A DNA stretch of 51,121 nt from Candidatus Babeliales bacterium. Its GTDB lineage: Bacteria; Babelota; Babeliae; Babelales; JACPOV01. Made by a program: the position numbers and the translations under genes. The notes beneath the pieces were generated by a model that saw nothing but the letters and a program-made list of their open reading frames with translations, ran no database searches and was not told the origin of the DNA. The stretch lies in contig JAGVLQ010000015.1 in NCBI GenBank assembly GCA_020054235.1, positions 65,033 through 116,153 on the forward strand. The letters run 5' to 3'. How positions within the stretch are numbered: position 1 is the first letter of the stretch; each line of letters starts with the position of its first letter. Below, piece after piece: positions 34,987-41,939 of this stretch.

Positions 34987-34998
34987 TCGGTACGTTAA
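34987..34998 (+). promoter_or_regulatory. 12-bp motif upstream of mreC
   Basis: TCGGTACGTTAA is identical to 31756-31767 and lies 41 bp before the mreC start. A TTGACA lies about 10 bp upstream. Confidence 0.3.
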
Positions 34999-35039
34999 GG
35001 GGTAAGAATTATTTAAAATTACAAAGCTAGCGTGAAAAA

Positions 35040-35852
35040 ATGGTCTATAAATTTAATCTTCGTCTGCTACTTATAACCATCGCAGCTTTATCCATGATTT
35101 TTTTAAGTAGTTCACGTATTGTATATACTACCCAATCGATTTTGGATGCAACCGCATCAGTTATTACCTATCCATTTTTAAAATTGCAACAGAGTATTGC
35201 AAATGTGCTTGAAAATATTTTTGCCAGAAAAAAAAATGTACAAGAACTTCAAGCACTTGTTGAAAAATTAGAGCATGAACGGCAACGGTTATTGGAAGAT
35301 AATATTGCATTTCAAAGTCAATTAGATTTTATTGAAGAAACACAAGAATTAGTGCAGTTTCAGAAGCGGTATAAAAATTACCGTAAACATTTGTGCCAAA
35401 TATTGTTACGCCAATATTCTGATAAAGGACATTTTTTTATTATTGACGCAGGATCGCGCCATGGTATTGAACCTGATATGATTGCAGTGTATAAAAATTG
35501 TCTCATTGGAAAAATTACCGAGGTTTTTCCATTGTATTCAAAAATTACCTTGATTACTGATCAAAATTTTAAAATAGCTGCATTTTGCTCACAGACAAAA
35601 ACTAAAGGAATTTTTGAAGGTATTAATCAACTTGATTATGCTGCACTTAATCACGTAAGCCATTTAGAAAAGATCCAAAAAAATGAATTGGTAATTTCAA
35701 GTGGTGAAGGTTTGATCTTTCCACGTGGCTTTGGTCTTGGCCGAGTTTGTTATTTTACCAGTGATGGTGTTGATTTCACCATACGTCTAGAGCCGCTAAT
35801 TGATCTAAAGAACCTTGTCTATTGTTATGTGATGAAAAAGGGTGATACATAA
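35040..35852 (+). CDS. mreC: Rod-shape-determining protein MreC
   Basis: MreC is the periplasmic scaffold of the elongasome that links MreB to cell-wall synthases. The 270-residue product has one N-terminal membrane helix (about 8-24), a coiled coil (about 60-110, ELQALVEKLEHERQRLLEDN) and a beta-rich domain with FFIIDAGSRHGIEPDMIAV and VISSGEGLIFPRGFGLGRV, the usual MreC signatures. No mreB or mreD adjoins. Its 3' end overlaps the convergent sppA gene by 77 bp, which is unusual for two real genes. Confidence 0.9.
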   Translation: MVYKFNLRLLLITIAALSMIFLSSSRIVYTTQSILDATASVITYPFLKLQQSIANVLENIFARKKNVQELQALVEKLEHERQRLLEDNIAFQSQLDFIEETQELVQFQKRYKNYRKHLCQILLRQYSDKGHFFIIDAGSRHGIEPDMIAVYKNCLIGKITEVFPLYSKITLITDQNFKIAAFCSQTKTKGIFEGINQLDYAALNHVSHLEKIQKNELVISSGEGLIFPRGFGLGRVCYFTSDGVDFTIRLEPLIDLKNLVYCYVMKKGDT

Positions 35853-36744
35853 GCAAATAAGAAGCAAATTGTTTTATCCGTCCTTCAAGTGGTCCTGTAG
35901 TAAATTCATCCGTTGAATCCCAATCGCCGGTGAGGTAGCTGAGCAATCCTTTTCCTGTGCGAGCCGGTTTTATCCATTCAATTTTTTCTTCTATCATAGC
36001 GACTTTTTTAAGGTGAGATATTGCATTAGAAAGAGATCCTATTTCATCAAGTAAGCCAATTTTTAATGCTTGTTTGCCCGTAAATAATTTACCATTTGCC
36101 CATTCTGAGGCTTTTGCCAGCGCTATTTTTTTTCTATTTTTTGCAACATGCTCTATGAATGTTTGGTAGCTATCTTGTGTAATCCCTTCTAAATGAGCTC
36201 GTTGTTCTGGTGTAGCATTGGTAAATGGATTTGTGGAATCTTTGTATTCGCCTGTTTTAATAGATTCATACTGAATTTTATAGTGTTCAAGAAAATCTTT
36301 AACTTTAAATTGATTTGCAATAGTAGTGCCTATGCTACCAAACAATGTTGAAGGACTTGCAACAATATGATCGGTAACGGCAGCAATCATATAAGCACCC
36401 GAGGTACAAATATTTTCTGAAATAGTAATAATAGGTTTAGGATATTCTTTTTTAAGAATTTCTATTTCATTGGCAATTGCTTCAGCGGTTCCTGCTGTAG
36501 AGCCGGCAGATTCGATTTTTAATAAAATTGCTTTAATGGTTGGTTCCTTAAAAAATTTTTTTAACCATTTAGTTGCGTAAGAAGAATCGCCTATAACACC
36601 TGATAGTTGAATATAACCAACCCTGCTTTTAGGCTCCAGGGAATCAATGTATTGTTTTTTGAGACTCTGTAAAATAGGTGGTGCAATTTGTAATAGAATA
36701 ATGATAAAAAACAAATTTTTTAAGTAGTCTGATAACTTTGCCAT
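35776..36744 (-). CDS. sppA: Signal peptide peptidase SppA-type protease
   Basis: SppA cleaves leftover signal peptides in the membrane. The 322-residue single-domain form (as in Bacillus) has an N-terminal membrane helix, VGYIQLSGVIGDS, LLKIESAGSTAGTAEA, the nucleophile segment ENICTSGAYMIAAVTDHI (Ser in SGAY), SPSTLFGSIGT and the catalytic lysine region TGEYKDSTNPF. AGGAT precedes ATG 36744. The gene is convergent with mreC and its last 77 bp overlap it. A protease that clears signal peptides suits a genome with many exported proteins. Confidence 0.9.
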   Translation of the reverse strand: MAKLSDYLKNLFFIIILLQIAPPILQSLKKQYIDSLEPKSRVGYIQLSGVIGDSSYATKWLKKFFKEPTIKAILLKIESAGSTAGTAEAIANEIEILKKEYPKPIITISENICTSGAYMIAAVTDHIVASPSTLFGSIGTTIANQFKVKDFLEHYKIQYESIKTGEYKDSTNPFTNATPEQRAHLEGITQDSYQTFIEHVAKNRKKIALAKASEWANGKLFTGKQALKIGLLDEIGSLSNAISHLKKVAMIEEKIEWIKPARTGKGLLSYLTGDWDSTDEFTTGPLEGRIKQFASYLLMYHPFSSHNNRQGSLDQLAALDVW

Positions 36745-36843
36745 AAGGCGATCCTATCGACGTTTTAATTTTTAAGGTATGCTAACTTGTAACAGTATAT
36801 ACAAAAAGCCGGGGTAAGAACAAAAGTTTTTTGGGATTTTGTT

Positions 36844-36872
36844 TTGACTTTTGTTCTCTTTTTATCTACAAT
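36844..36872 (+). promoter_or_regulatory. Promoter of the tRNA-Val/Asn/Asp cluster
   Basis: TTGACT (36844-36849) and TACAAT (36867-36872) are separated by exactly 17 bp and lie 27 bp before tRNA-Val. This is the best promoter match in the window. Confidence 0.65.
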
Positions 36873-36899
36873 TTCAATACTTAAGTTGAAATTTTTTAG

Positions 36900-36975
36900 G
36901 GGCGGTTAGCTCAGTTGGTAGAGCACCAGTCTTACAAACTGGGGGTCACAGGTTCGAATCCTGTATCGCCCACCA
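36900..36975 (+). tRNA. tRNA-Val (anticodon TAC)
   Basis: The acceptor GGGCGGT pairs with ATCGCCC. The anticodon stem CCAGT/ACTGG holds loop CTTACAA, giving TAC. The CCA is encoded at 36973-36975. It is the first of three tRNA genes and has no 51-bp repeat behind it. Confidence 0.95.
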
Positions 36976-36987
36976 TTGAAATTATAT

Positions 36988-37063
36988 TCCACGGTAGCTC
37001 AGTTGGTAGAGCAAACGACTGTTAATCGTTGGGTCGCTGGTTCGAGTCCAGCCCGTGGAGCCA
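36988..37063 (+). tRNA. tRNA-Asn (anticodon GTT)
   Basis: The acceptor TCCACGG pairs with CCGTGGA (37053-37059). Loop CTGTTAA gives GTT. Discriminator G and CCA at 37061-37063. A 51-bp repeat starts at the next base. Confidence 0.95.
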
Positions 37064-37114
37064 GGCTTCGCTTATCCATGCCTTCCGGCTTGGCAAGCTT
37101 CGCCCGGCGCGGCC
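37064..37114 (+). repeat. 51-bp tRNA-abutting repeat, copy 3
   Basis: It lies directly after the tRNA-Asn CCA and between tRNA-Asn and tRNA-Asp. It matches copy 2 except for a few bases (CCATGCCTTCCGGCTTGG in the middle, AAGCTTCG for AAGCTACG), so it must be transcribed within a tRNA precursor. Confidence 0.85.
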
Positions 37115-37142
37115 ATTTTTAAGAATAAATTATTCTATTTTT

Positions 37143-37219
37143 GGAGCTGTAGCTCAGTTGGTTAGAGCGTCCGCCTGTCACGCGGAAGGTCGCGAGTTCG
37201 AGTCTCGTCAGCTCCGCCA
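37143..37219 (+). tRNA. tRNA-Asp (anticodon GTC), integration site
   Basis: The acceptor GGAGCTG pairs with CAGCTCC (37209-37215). Loop CTGTCAC gives GTC. Discriminator G37216 and CCA 37217-37219. Its last six bases are the start of the 94-bp direct repeat of the mobile element, and its 3' end also encodes, on the other strand, the stop codon of the recombinase. Confidence 0.95.
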
Positions 37220-38665
37220 TAAGAGACGATCAGAACATTTTATGATCTCTCTGAATGGCGAATGCGCATCCCAGACAATCTTATCACCAGTTATCGTTAA
37301 GTTCTGAAGTACCAATTTAATTAACATCCGTTTTTTCTCAACTTCAGAACTCATAAAAACATCAAAAGCTTGATTGCTCACTTCTAGTAATAGTTTTGTA
37401 GTAATATAGTAGTTATCTTCTGCATCTTGTAAGCGGTCAAGACTTGTGGTTATTTCATCTAGTTGGTCGCGGAACGTTTGGTAAAATTTGTCATACTCAC
37501 TCTCAGTAATTCTCCCTTTTAATTTATCGATATATAAGTTGTCCATCATTTTAGTGAGTGATCGTTGCTCCTTGCTGAGCTTATCGTGTTGATTTGCATG
37601 AAATTCAACTTTGTCTTTATGAAGCGTTTCTAGCGTTGAAATTGTTTGCTCTAAAACATCATCAGGCATTTGTAAGCTTTTAAAAACGTTACCGAGCTCT
37701 TGGGTTATTGTTTCTTCACGAAACCACTTTGCGCCATGCTTGCCATTGTATTGCGTGCAATGATAATAAACATACCCTTTATGTTTTTCCGGTGTAATGG
37801 CTAAACCACAATCGCCACAGCGCATAAGGCCGCGGTAAATGTAGGGTTGTCCGGCAAACTGAAAAGGTTGTTTTTTAAAGCCGCGTTTTACTGCTTGTAC
37901 TTCATCAAAGAGTTCTTTGGAAATTAAAGGAGGGTATTTGTGTGGGTAGGTATTTCCTTTAACAAGCATGGTGCCATGATAAAAAGGATTGCTTAATACT
38001 TTTGCAACATAACTGCGTGGCCATTTGATGCCATAATCATTCTTTAGTTTTTCGGTAAGTAAATCAATGGAGAATGCTTTGGTTGCATAGAGTTCAAAAA
38101 TCTTTTTAATTATTTGTGCGGTGTAGTCATCAACTATTATATCCGTATCACCTTTTTCATTTTTAACATTAAGGTATCCATAAGGTGCTTTAGAAACCCA
38201 CTCGCCTTTGCGCAGCTTTTCTTCTTGTGCTCGCTTTACGTTATCGCTAATGGCATCAGAATAATATTTTGCTAAGCCTAAGCTGATACCAAACTGGAAC
38301 TTCTCTGCAGCGGAAACACGGCTTGAAATTACTTGGCCTTCAGAAGTGAAGTGCAATTCAAGGCGATCATCTAATGCGCGCTCATATAATAATGAAACCC
38401 GTTTATCAAATACATTGCGCGAAAGGCGATCAACTTTGTCACAGCAAACGGCGATCTTTTCTTTTTGTTCAAGGATTTGATTGATAATGCTGTCAAACTC
38501 GGTGCGGTCATCGCTGTAAGCACTTTCATCAAAACTATAAATGTGTAATATTTCAAAGTTTCTGTTTTGGCAATAGCGCTTGAGGCGCTCAATTTGGGCA
38601 GGTAAGGAGTTGCCCGCTTCCCGTTGCTCTTCCGTGCTGACACGCGCAATGAGGATTGCTTTCAT
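37208..38665 (-). CDS. Serine recombinase (site-specific integrase)
   Basis: The 485-residue enzyme has an N-terminal resolvase domain with the catalytic Ser in LIARVSTEEQ (Ser10) and VDRLSRN, a recombinase domain (about 160-270, WVSKAPYGYLNV), a zinc ribbon (CGDCGL with YHCTQYNGKHG) and a coiled coil (about 350-430). This is the layout of large serine integrases. The final codons (LLWRS then TGA) run into tRNA-Asp. Sequence at the right repeat shows that the non-integrated gene would instead continue for 31 codons. The ribosome site is weak. It presumably drives integration and excision of the element. Confidence 0.9.
   Translation of the reverse strand: MKAILIARVSTEEQREAGNSLPAQIERLKRYCQNRNFEILHIYSFDESAYSDDRTEFDSIINQILEQKEKIAVCCDKVDRLSRNVFDKRVSLLYERALDDRLELHFTSEGQVISSRVSAAEKFQFGISLGLAKYYSDAISDNVKRAQEEKLRKGEWVSKAPYGYLNVKNEKGDTDIIVDDYTAQIIKKIFELYATKAFSIDLLTEKLKNDYGIKWPRSYVAKVLSNPFYHGTMLVKGNTYPHKYPPLISKELFDEVQAVKRGFKKQPFQFAGQPYIYRGLMRCGDCGLAITPEKHKGYVYYHCTQYNGKHGAKWFREETITQELGNVFKSLQMPDDVLEQTISTLETLHKDKVEFHANQHDKLSKEQRSLTKMMDNLYIDKLKGRITESEYDKFYQTFRDQLDEITTSLDRLQDAEDNYYITTKLLLEVSNQAFDVFMSSEVEKKRMLIKLVLQNLTITGDKIVWDAHSPFREIIKCSDRLLWRS
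37214..37307. repeat. 94-bp direct repeat, left copy (att-like)
   Basis: It begins with CCGCCATAAGAGACGATCAG and ends CGTTAAGTTCTGA. It comprises the last 6 bp of tRNA-Asp and the 3' coding end of the recombinase. Confidence 0.9.
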
Positions 38666-38872
38666 TGTTGTTTTTCTTTCTTGCTTGGTTACTAGGTAAA
38701 GTGTAAGTACTGTAGCATAAAAGCATGGAGTTTCGAAGATAGAATTTTTTAGAAATTATTGTATAGAGTGTTCAATTTGTATGGGCATAATAGGTTCAAT
38801 AGGTACAATTGTTATTATTGTTAGAATTGTTAATATAATTAATATTATTAATATTTAAAGGTTACTATTATT

Positions 38873-39112
38873 ATGAAAGAAAAAGAGCTTTTAAATCGTA
38901 TTGTTATTGACCCGGATATTATGGTTGGCAAACCCATCATTAAAGGAACTCGTTTGACGGTACAATTTATTGTAGGGTTATTAGCTCAAGGAATGACTAC
39001 ACAAGAAATATTGCAAGAGTATACTAAGCTAACAAAAGAAGATATTTTAGCATGTCTTACTTTTGCTCATAATGCTTTAGCTGATACAACCTTTGCACCA
39101 TTATCATTATAA
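38873..39112 (+). CDS. DUF433-family antitoxin-like protein
   Basis: The 79-residue product shows the DUF433 pattern: RIVIDPDIMVGKPIIKGTRL, then VGLLAQGMTTQEILQEY and LTKEDILACLTFA, a small helix-turn-helix protein. DUF433 proteins are nearly always paired with DUF5615 proteins, as here (7-bp gap), and are treated as the antitoxin/DNA-binding partner. AAAGG precedes ATG 38873. The upstream 60 bp (from about 38800) is an AT-rich run of TTAATAT-type words that could be its operator. Confidence 0.82.
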   Translation: MKEKELLNRIVIDPDIMVGKPIIKGTRLTVQFIVGLLAQGMTTQEILQEYTKLTKEDILACLTFAHNALADTTFAPLSL

Positions 39113-39119
39113 AGGTTTT

Positions 39120-39479
39120 ATGAAATTTCTTGTTGATGAATGTGTTGGACCAAGCGTGGCCCGATGGCTGCAAGAAAATAATTTTGATACCATCTCCATC
39201 TATGATGATTTCCCAGGCATTGACGATAATGCAGTATTACATAAAGCACTTCTTGAAAATAGAATTCTTATTACCTCTGACAAAGATTTTGGGGAAATGA
39301 TATTTAAAAAGAAGATGCAACATTGCGGGGTTATCCTTCTTCGTCTTCTTGACGAAAGGCCTAAGAAAAAAATTGAAATACTGGAAAATGTCTTAAAAAA
39401 TTATTCGCAAGGTCTTTTTGGTAATTTTGTAGTGGCAACAGAAGAGGCCGTACGAATTACTAAGCCTTCATTATCCTAA
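39120..39479 (+). CDS. DUF5615-family PIN-like protein (putative toxin)
   Basis: The 119-residue product has the DUF5615/Mut7-C PIN-like pattern: MKFLVDECVGPSVARWL, then DNAVLHKALLENRILITSDK and FGEMIFKKK, with acidic residues (D6/E7, D60s) typical of PIN nucleases. It would be the toxin or effector of the DUF433 pair. ATG 39120 follows AAAGG; an in-frame ATG at 39093 lies inside the upstream gene. Its 3' end overlaps the convergent rep gene by 9 bp. Toxicity has not been shown for most such pairs. Confidence 0.78.
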   Translation: MKFLVDECVGPSVARWLQENNFDTISIYDDFPGIDDNAVLHKALLENRILITSDKDFGEMIFKKKMQHCGVILLRLLDERPKKKIEILENVLKNYSQGLFGNFVVATEEAVRITKPSLS

Positions 39480-40604
39480 CATAGTTAAACGAGTTAACGT
39501 TTTAAATTTCTCCACTTCATTTCTGATAAAATCCAATGAATCATGTGTTTTTGGCAGCATCACTTGTTTTGCATCAACAAGAAGGCGTTGCCAGGCGCGC
39601 GGTGAACAATGAGCAAGCATATTCCTTAATTCTCTTAGGTTCATTGTTTCTAGGGCTTTTTTGAAGCCAAATAGCATAAATACCTGTTTTGGAGACAAAT
39701 GGAGGTTATTTAAGGTAATTGTAGAGAGTAATAGTTTGTCATGTGAAGCTTTATAATCAAGCAGTGCAAATCTTTTATACGCAAGCTCATCAAGATAATG
39801 CAAAAGAACTTTGCGGGCAATGGCAGGCTTAAATAGTTTCTTGAATGATAAGTCAGAGCGTATACCCAGCTTTTCAAATAACGGTTTTATCTTTTGGCGT
39901 TTATTCAAACGTACTTCCATGCGCAGTACTTCAAATTTTTTAGTACGTGCTTTAAGTTTTTTAAATAATGGTGCTTGCAAGAGGTTATCTTTTTCAAGAG
40001 CTCGTTTTTCACTTTTCTGTGCTTTTTGCAGATCTTGTATCTTGTCATAAAAAACAACTTCATAAGCATTGCAGTGCCATTTATAACAAAGACCTTCATT
40101 AGTCATTTTATAGCGTGTTTCTTGGGCATCGAGCGTGCGGTTTGTTTGAGCTTCTTTAATCTTTTGTATGTAATGATATGGCGTTGAACCGTCAGTCAAC
40201 GGAATGTTCTTAGCGTAATGGATCCCAGAAACAGGGGAATGAGCTAATATTTTTGCACTGGTTTGCACGCCCATTTGTTCAAGTACGCTTGCAAGTTTCT
40301 TTGCTACGGAATCAAAATCTTTATAGCGTAGTTCTTGGAAGTTATTACCAAACAACAGTTTAGGTAGTGAGAGCTCAATCTTTAAATGTGGCTCAAAAGC
40401 GTTGTGTTTTGCCAGTGAACTATAGAGTGTTAAACGTGGTTTATAGATGCCATCTTTGAGTTCTTTTTTTGTAGGGTTTTGTTTTGCGTAAATGCCCGCC
40501 CCTTTTTGCCCGTGCAAAACCCACCCAGCATGCGGTTTAAAAAGTTCTGGTTTGGTGATGGTGAATGTTTCGTGTGGTAACAGAAGTACTATTGTGTCAA
40601 TCAT
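39471..40604 (-). CDS. Filamentous-phage gene-II-like replication initiator (copy 1)
   Basis: The 377-residue protein resembles phage/plasmid replication protein II/X (rolling-circle initiators). Key segments are MIDTIVLLLP at the N-terminus, KIELSLPKLLFGNNFQEL (cf. EIKASPAKVLQGHN in M13 gpII), and FEVLRMEVRLNKRQKIKPLF (cf. FEARIKTRYLKSFGLP). Tyrosines in YEVVFYDKI may include the nicking residue. ATG 40602-40604 matches the start of the second copy at 49705; upstream codons are untranslated spacer. The two Reps are about two-thirds identical by eye. The tail regions differ most. Confidence 0.8.
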   Translation of the reverse strand: MIDTIVLLLPHETFTITKPELFKPHAGWVLHGQKGAGIYAKQNPTKKELKDGIYKPRLTLYSSLAKHNAFEPHLKIELSLPKLLFGNNFQELRYKDFDSVAKKLASVLEQMGVQTSAKILAHSPVSGIHYAKNIPLTDGSTPYHYIQKIKEAQTNRTLDAQETRYKMTNEGLCYKWHCNAYEVVFYDKIQDLQKAQKSEKRALEKDNLLQAPLFKKLKARTKKFEVLRMEVRLNKRQKIKPLFEKLGIRSDLSFKKLFKPAIARKVLLHYLDELAYKRFALLDYKASHDKLLLSTITLNNLHLSPKQVFMLFGFKKALETMNLRELRNMLAHCSPRAWQRLLVDAKQVMLPKTHDSLDFIRNEVEKFKTLTRLTMLG

Positions 40605-40754
40605 ATAAATTACTTGATTAAGGTTTTTACCCAAGGGTACAGGATTGCATGCCAAAGGCAAGAGGTTTTAAACTCTGTTACAAATTCTATTGCATGGTTG
40701 TAGATAAGATTAGATTGTAGTAAAATATAAAATAACCCATTTAGAAGGAATTTT

Positions 40755-40967
40755 ATGAAAAAAGCCAAAAATGCTTTGAATATTTCGCCACGCTACATTG
40801 TAGATGAGACAGGAAAAAAAACAGAAGTAATTCTCGATGTGGCCACTTTTGAGCAATTATTAGAATACCTTGAAGATGTTTATTACAGTGCAATAGCAAA
40901 AGATGCTATGGCTAAAGGTGAGTTTTTAGATTTTGAAGAAGTAAGTAAAGAAATTTTAAAGAAATGA
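40755..40967 (+). CDS. RelB/Phd-like antitoxin
   Basis: The 70-residue product starts behind AGAAGGAA and reads PRYIVDETGKKTEVILDVATFEQLLEYLED, a pattern of small antitoxins that pair with RelE/ParE toxins: a short N-terminal strand, then a dimerising helix, then an acidic C-terminal toxin-binding helix (FLDFEEVSKEILKK). It overlaps the toxin start by 4 bp (ATGA). It usually represses its own operon; the region upstream to the rep start holds no obvious operator. Confidence 0.8.
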   Translation: MKKAKNALNISPRYIVDETGKKTEVILDVATFEQLLEYLEDVYYSAIAKDAMAKGEFLDFEEVSKEILKK

Positions 40968-41257
40968 ATCAATTTCTATCTTACAAAATAGTAATCGAAA
41001 AAAGGGCTCGGAAAGTACTAACGGATTTACCAAAATCTGAAAGCAAAAAAATTGTTCTCAAACTTCAATCATTAGTTTCTACCGAATCCGATCAATTTGA
41101 TATTAAAAAGTTACAAGGTTATGAAGATTTATATAGGCTTCGTGTAGGAAGTTATCGAGTTATTTTCGTAGTTATTACAGCGCAAAAAGAGCTTTTTGTT
41201 GTTGCTATCGGTCACCGTAGAGAAATATATGATATTGCAAAACGAATGAAGTTTTAG
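40964..41257 (+). CDS. RelE/ParE-family toxin
   Basis: The 97-residue product has the RelE fold signs: YKIVIEKRARKVLTDLPK, then IKKLQGYEDLYRLRVGSYRVIF and FVVAIGHRREIYD. RelE enzymes cleave mRNA in the ribosome, and the basic residues in RLRVGSYR and HRREIYD fit that. It is coupled to the antitoxin gene. The pair sits between the small conserved gene and rep, a place with no counterpart in the second replicon at 49464-50829, so it was probably inserted to stabilise the element. Confidence 0.85.
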   Translation: MNQFLSYKIVIEKRARKVLTDLPKSESKKIVLKLQSLVSTESDQFDIKKLQGYEDLYRLRVGSYRVIFVVITAQKELFVVAIGHRREIYDIAKRMKF

Positions 41258-41492
41258 GCTTGTCAATTAATAAAGGCCCGCGAATTGACGGGCCTATTTC
41301 ATTGCATTTGATTTCATATTTTGATTTTCTTGTTTTGCTTTTTGCTGTTTTTTGTGAGGCAAAAGCTCTACCGCGTTTTTTAACAAATTTAAGGTTTCGG
41401 CGCTCTGCTAAAAGGATAGCAAAGTAATCAGCAAGACGTTTACGCTCTTCAAAAGACAAAACCAAACCCAAGTTACGGATTCTTCTTGTCAT
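41205..41492 (-). CDS. Small basic conserved protein of the replicon (copy 1)
   Basis: The 95-residue frame starts at ATG 41490-41492 in the context AGAAAGTTGCTCATG, matching copy 2 (AGAAAGTTTCGCATG). The N-terminus has LGLVLSFEERKRLADYFAILL (copy 2: MGLVLSFEERKYLANFFVVLI), followed by a Lys/Arg-rich tail that could bind nucleic acid. The C-terminal EIGPSIRGPL is coded by a terminator hairpin, also seen in copy 2. The last 53 bp overlap relE. It may be a DNA-binding or copy-control protein; no family is recognised. Confidence 0.6.
   Translation of the reverse strand: MTRRIRNLGLVLSFEERKRLADYFAILLAERRNLKFVKKRGRAFASQKTAKSKTRKSKYEIKCNEIGPSIRGPLLIDKPKTSFVLQYHIFLYGDR
41274..41295. terminator. Terminator inside the small gene and after relE
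   Basis: AGGCCCG and CGGGCCT pair around CGAATTGA, with TATTTC after on plus and TTTATTA on minus. It can stop transcripts on both strands. On the minus strand it is within codons of the small gene. Confidence 0.75.
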
Positions 41493-41545
41493 GAGCAACT
41501 TTCTATAAAAAGCTCAAACGAGCTTTATGAAAAAATATAAACTAT

Positions 41546-41730
41546 GTATGGGGGTAAAATTGAGACCACCGAAAGGTGATCTATCATGCACGATATCTCA
41601 ACGCATACACTGAGATACTCCCTCTGGAGCCAAAAGCTTCAGAAGGGCATGGCATGCAGCAGATGTCAAAATCCATGGGTTCTCCTTGTATGTCAGCCAT
41701 AGACGGCTGAAGTTGAGCTATAGTATTACA
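41546..41730 (-). other. Hairpin-rich candidate replication origin, copy 1
   Basis: This gap upstream of the small gene holds several hairpins: CACC GAAA GGTG (41567-41578), ATCTCA...TGAGAT (41595-41616), CCCTCTGGAGC AAAA-type stem (about 41620-41646) and TCAGCC...GGCTGA. On the minus strand the GGTG hairpin is followed, after about 9 nt, by TTACCCC (41551-41557) and AT-rich DNA. Copy 2 has the same order (hairpin, 6 nt, TTACCCC). A gene-II-type Rep needs such a nick site, so an origin is a fair inference. It could also be a structured RNA. Confidence 0.45.
41584..41676 (-). CDS. Possible 30-residue peptide in the origin region
   Basis: AAGGAG lies 6 bp before ATG 41674-41676; the frame encodes MDFDICCMPCPSEAFG, then 14 more residues, and a TGA. 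The second replicon has a 33-residue frame at the same place with a good ribosome site, but the peptides share only an xAFG/PFG core. The shared DNA word GAAGC(T/C)TTTTGGC suggests that structure, rather than protein, is conserved. Confidence 0.25.
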   Translation of the reverse strand: MDFDICCMPCPSEAFGSRGSISVYALRYRA

Positions 41731-41939
41731 GTTATTAATTTACGTAACGTAGTAGCTTATCTGTTTTTATAGGGATTGCAAGAGAAAAAGAAATATATAT
41801 CAAAGACCAGCTAAGCGGTTGAAAAAATCACTGCTTGTTCTAATATTATAAATATATGCTTATTATATAAATAGGTTATTTTTAATAAAAATTCAAGTTG
41901 AATTATTTATTTTCATTTTTTAAAATTGAGGTTCTATCT

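Noticed and set aside
37029-37307. An open frame across tRNA-Asn, tRNA-Asp and the left repeat
   Set aside because: It consists of tRNA and repeat DNA and of the antisense of the recombinase end.
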